A stretch of DNA of 7,663 bases from JANOBJ01 sp031411575 (GTDB lineage: Bacteria; Pseudomonadota; Gammaproteobacteria; Burkholderiales; Burkholderiaceae_C). The position numbers and the translations under genes are program-made. The stretch is taken from positions 1 to 7,663 of the forward strand of contig JANOBJ010000291.1 in the NCBI GenBank assembly GCA_031411575.1, read 5' to 3'. Every line of letters starts with the position of its first letter. Within the stretch, counting starts at the first letter, position 1. The notes under the pieces were generated by a model that worked only from the letters and a program-made list of their open reading frames with translations, ran no database searches and had not been told where the DNA came from. Shown here one piece after another: positions 6,698 through 7,663 of the stretch.

Positions 6698-7304
6698 CGA
6701 TACTTCACTGAGCTATGCGCGCTACCTGAGCCCGATGGGCCGGATGGTGCTGGCCAACTCGTCCCACGGCCTGGCCGGCGCCTGGTTTGAAGGCCAGCAA
6801 CACATGCCCGACATGACCGGCTGGACGCTGGTGCATGACCTCGGCGAGCACCCGCTGCTGGCACAGGCCGCCTATGAACTCAGCAGCTTTTTCATGGGCG
6901 ACGGACACCGCTTTTCGGTGCCGCTCGATCTGCAGGCGGGCTCTGACTTCCAGCGGCAGGTCTGGTCGGCGCTGCTCGATATCGGCTACGGCGAAACGGT
7001 GAGCTATGGCGATCTGGCGCGCCGCCTGGGCCGGCCCACCGGCGCACGCGCGGTCGGTACGGCCGTGGGGCGCAACCCGGTCAGCGTGATCGTGCCGTGC
7101 CACCGCGTGATCGGTGCCGATGGCTCGCTCACCGGCTATGCGGGCGGAATCGAGCGCAAGACGGCGCTGCTGCAGTTCGAGGCCGCGCGGGGCATGCTGG
7201 ACATCGTCCGGGTCATGGGCGAGGCGGCCCAGCGCGAAGCCGCCACCGCGGCCAGCCGACGGGTCGGTGCCGAGAAACCAGACCCGTTGCGGGTGGTGGC
7301 GTGA
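6690..7304 (+). CDS. ogt: Methylated-DNA--[protein]-cysteine S-methyltransferase (O6-methylguanine-DNA methyltransferase)
   Basis: A 204-residue suicide repair protein that transfers the alkyl group from O6-alkylguanine to its own cysteine. Seen: ETVSYGDLA (residues 102-110), the probable arginine finger Arg120 in GARAVG, Asn129, and the active-site PCHRV with acceptor Cys137, followed by GSLTGYAGG and the closing RKTALLQFE helix (156-164). The N-terminal part, about residues 1-80, is the variable Ogt/Ada-C N-domain. Most Ogt proteins end shortly after the last helix; here about 40 further residues follow (165-204), charged and Ala-rich, with no motif I recognise. It begins 45 bp after the Ada/AraC/AlkA fusion and supplies the second methyltransferase activity that E. 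coli Ada carries in the same chain. The stop overlaps the next start. Confidence 0.94.
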   Translation: MKNDTSLSYARYLSPMGRMVLANSSHGLAGAWFEGQQHMPDMTGWTLVHDLGEHPLLAQAAYELSSFFMGDGHRFSVPLDLQAGSDFQRQVWSALLDIGYGETVSYGDLARRLGRPTGARAVGTAVGRNPVSVIVPCHRVIGADGSLTGYAGGIERKTALLQFEAARGMLDIVRVMGEAAQREAATAASRRVGAEKPDPLRVVA

Positions 7305-7663
7305 GCGTTGCGGCCACCAGCGCCACCCGCGCACGGCCGTGGGTGACTGATTTCGTTGTGCTGGCCGCCATCTGGGGCGCATCGTTCCTGTTCATGCGGG
7401 TCGCGGCGGTGGAGTTCGGCGCGCTGCCGACCGCAGCCGTGCGGGTGGCGATTGTAGCGGCTTTCCTGGTTCCCATCCTGCTGTGGAAACGCCAGGGCGC
7501 GGTGTTGCGCGAGCATTGGAAACCGGTGTTTCTGGTGGGCGTGCTGAATTCGGGCATTCCGTTCGCGCTGTACTCATACGCGCTGCTGCACATCACCACC
7601 GGCCTGTCGGCCATCCTCAACGCCACGGTGCCGCTGTTTGGCGCGCTGGTGGCGTGGTGGTGG
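7301..7663 (+). CDS. EamA-family (DMT superfamily) transporter, 3'-truncated by the window edge
   Basis: A GTG at 7301 overlaps the ogt TGA in the sequence GTGA and opens a frame that runs to the end of the window (121 codons). The protein is highly hydrophobic. It has the EamA first-helix signature LAAIWGASFLFMRVA (about residues 21-35), further membrane segments around AVRVAIVAAFLVPILL, VFLVGVLNSGIPFAL and ITTGLSAILNATVPLF, and the typical GALVAWWW at the edge. Family members have about 290-300 residues and ten helices in two repeats and export diverse metabolites or drugs; the substrate cannot be read here. Translational coupling to ogt is likely from the overlap. No Shine-Dalgarno is evident; an internal GTG at 7343 is a possible alternative start. 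Confidence 0.85.
   Translation, partial: MSVAATSATRARPWVTDFVVLAAIWGASFLFMRVAAVEFGALPTAAVRVAIVAAFLVPILLWKRQGAVLREHWKPVFLVGVLNSGIPFALYSYALLHITTGLSAILNATVPLFGALVAWWW

Overview
The window is GC-rich, densely packed bacterial chromosome, most likely from a betaproteobacterium of the order Burkholderiales, probably family Comamonadaceae. This placement rests on protein flavour, on a gene order (isoaspartyl methyltransferase-like gene, rhodanese, TolC, then convergent waaA and a phosphohexomutase) that I recall from that group, and on AT-rich dispersed-repeat remnants starting GCTAT..TAGC. It is inference; no taxonomic search was possible.

Left part, plus strand (2-2246): the 3' end of a protein-L-isoaspartate O-methyltransferase-like gene, a small single-domain rhodanese, and a TolC-family outer membrane channel with a clear signal peptide. 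Gaps are 20 and 38 bp, so they look like one transcription unit. The methyltransferase remnant lacks the catalytic Thr-x-Ser segment of true Pcm.

Middle part, minus strand (5013 down to 2224): a phosphomannomutase/phosphoglucomutase followed 22 nt later by waaA (Kdo transferase), both serving cell-envelope polysaccharide and LPS synthesis. The mutase carries a one-base deletion near 4668, just after the catalytic serine region, which splits an otherwise intact gene. waaA contains an in-frame AT-rich insert (2786-2850) and overlaps the tail of tolC by 23 bp.

Right part, plus strand (5127-7663): an alkylation-repair unit. The first gene fuses an Ada-type zinc/methyl-acceptor domain, an AraC helix-turn-helix and an AlkA glycosylase. 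The next is a separate O6-methylguanine methyltransferase (ogt). A DMT/EamA transporter starting with GTG overlaps the ogt stop and runs off the window. Together the first two proteins carry the functions of E. coli Ada plus AlkA, divided at a different place. A second copy of the AT-rich element (6633-6697) forms the glycosylase/ogt junction and supplies a stop codon, a ribosome binding site and a start codon.

I see no CRISPR array, tRNA, rRNA, transposase gene or convincing intrinsic terminator. Most of the window is ordinary core genome. The points worth a second look are the paired repeat element with its coding roles, the frameshift, the altered Pcm motif, and the possible leaderless start of the repair gene.
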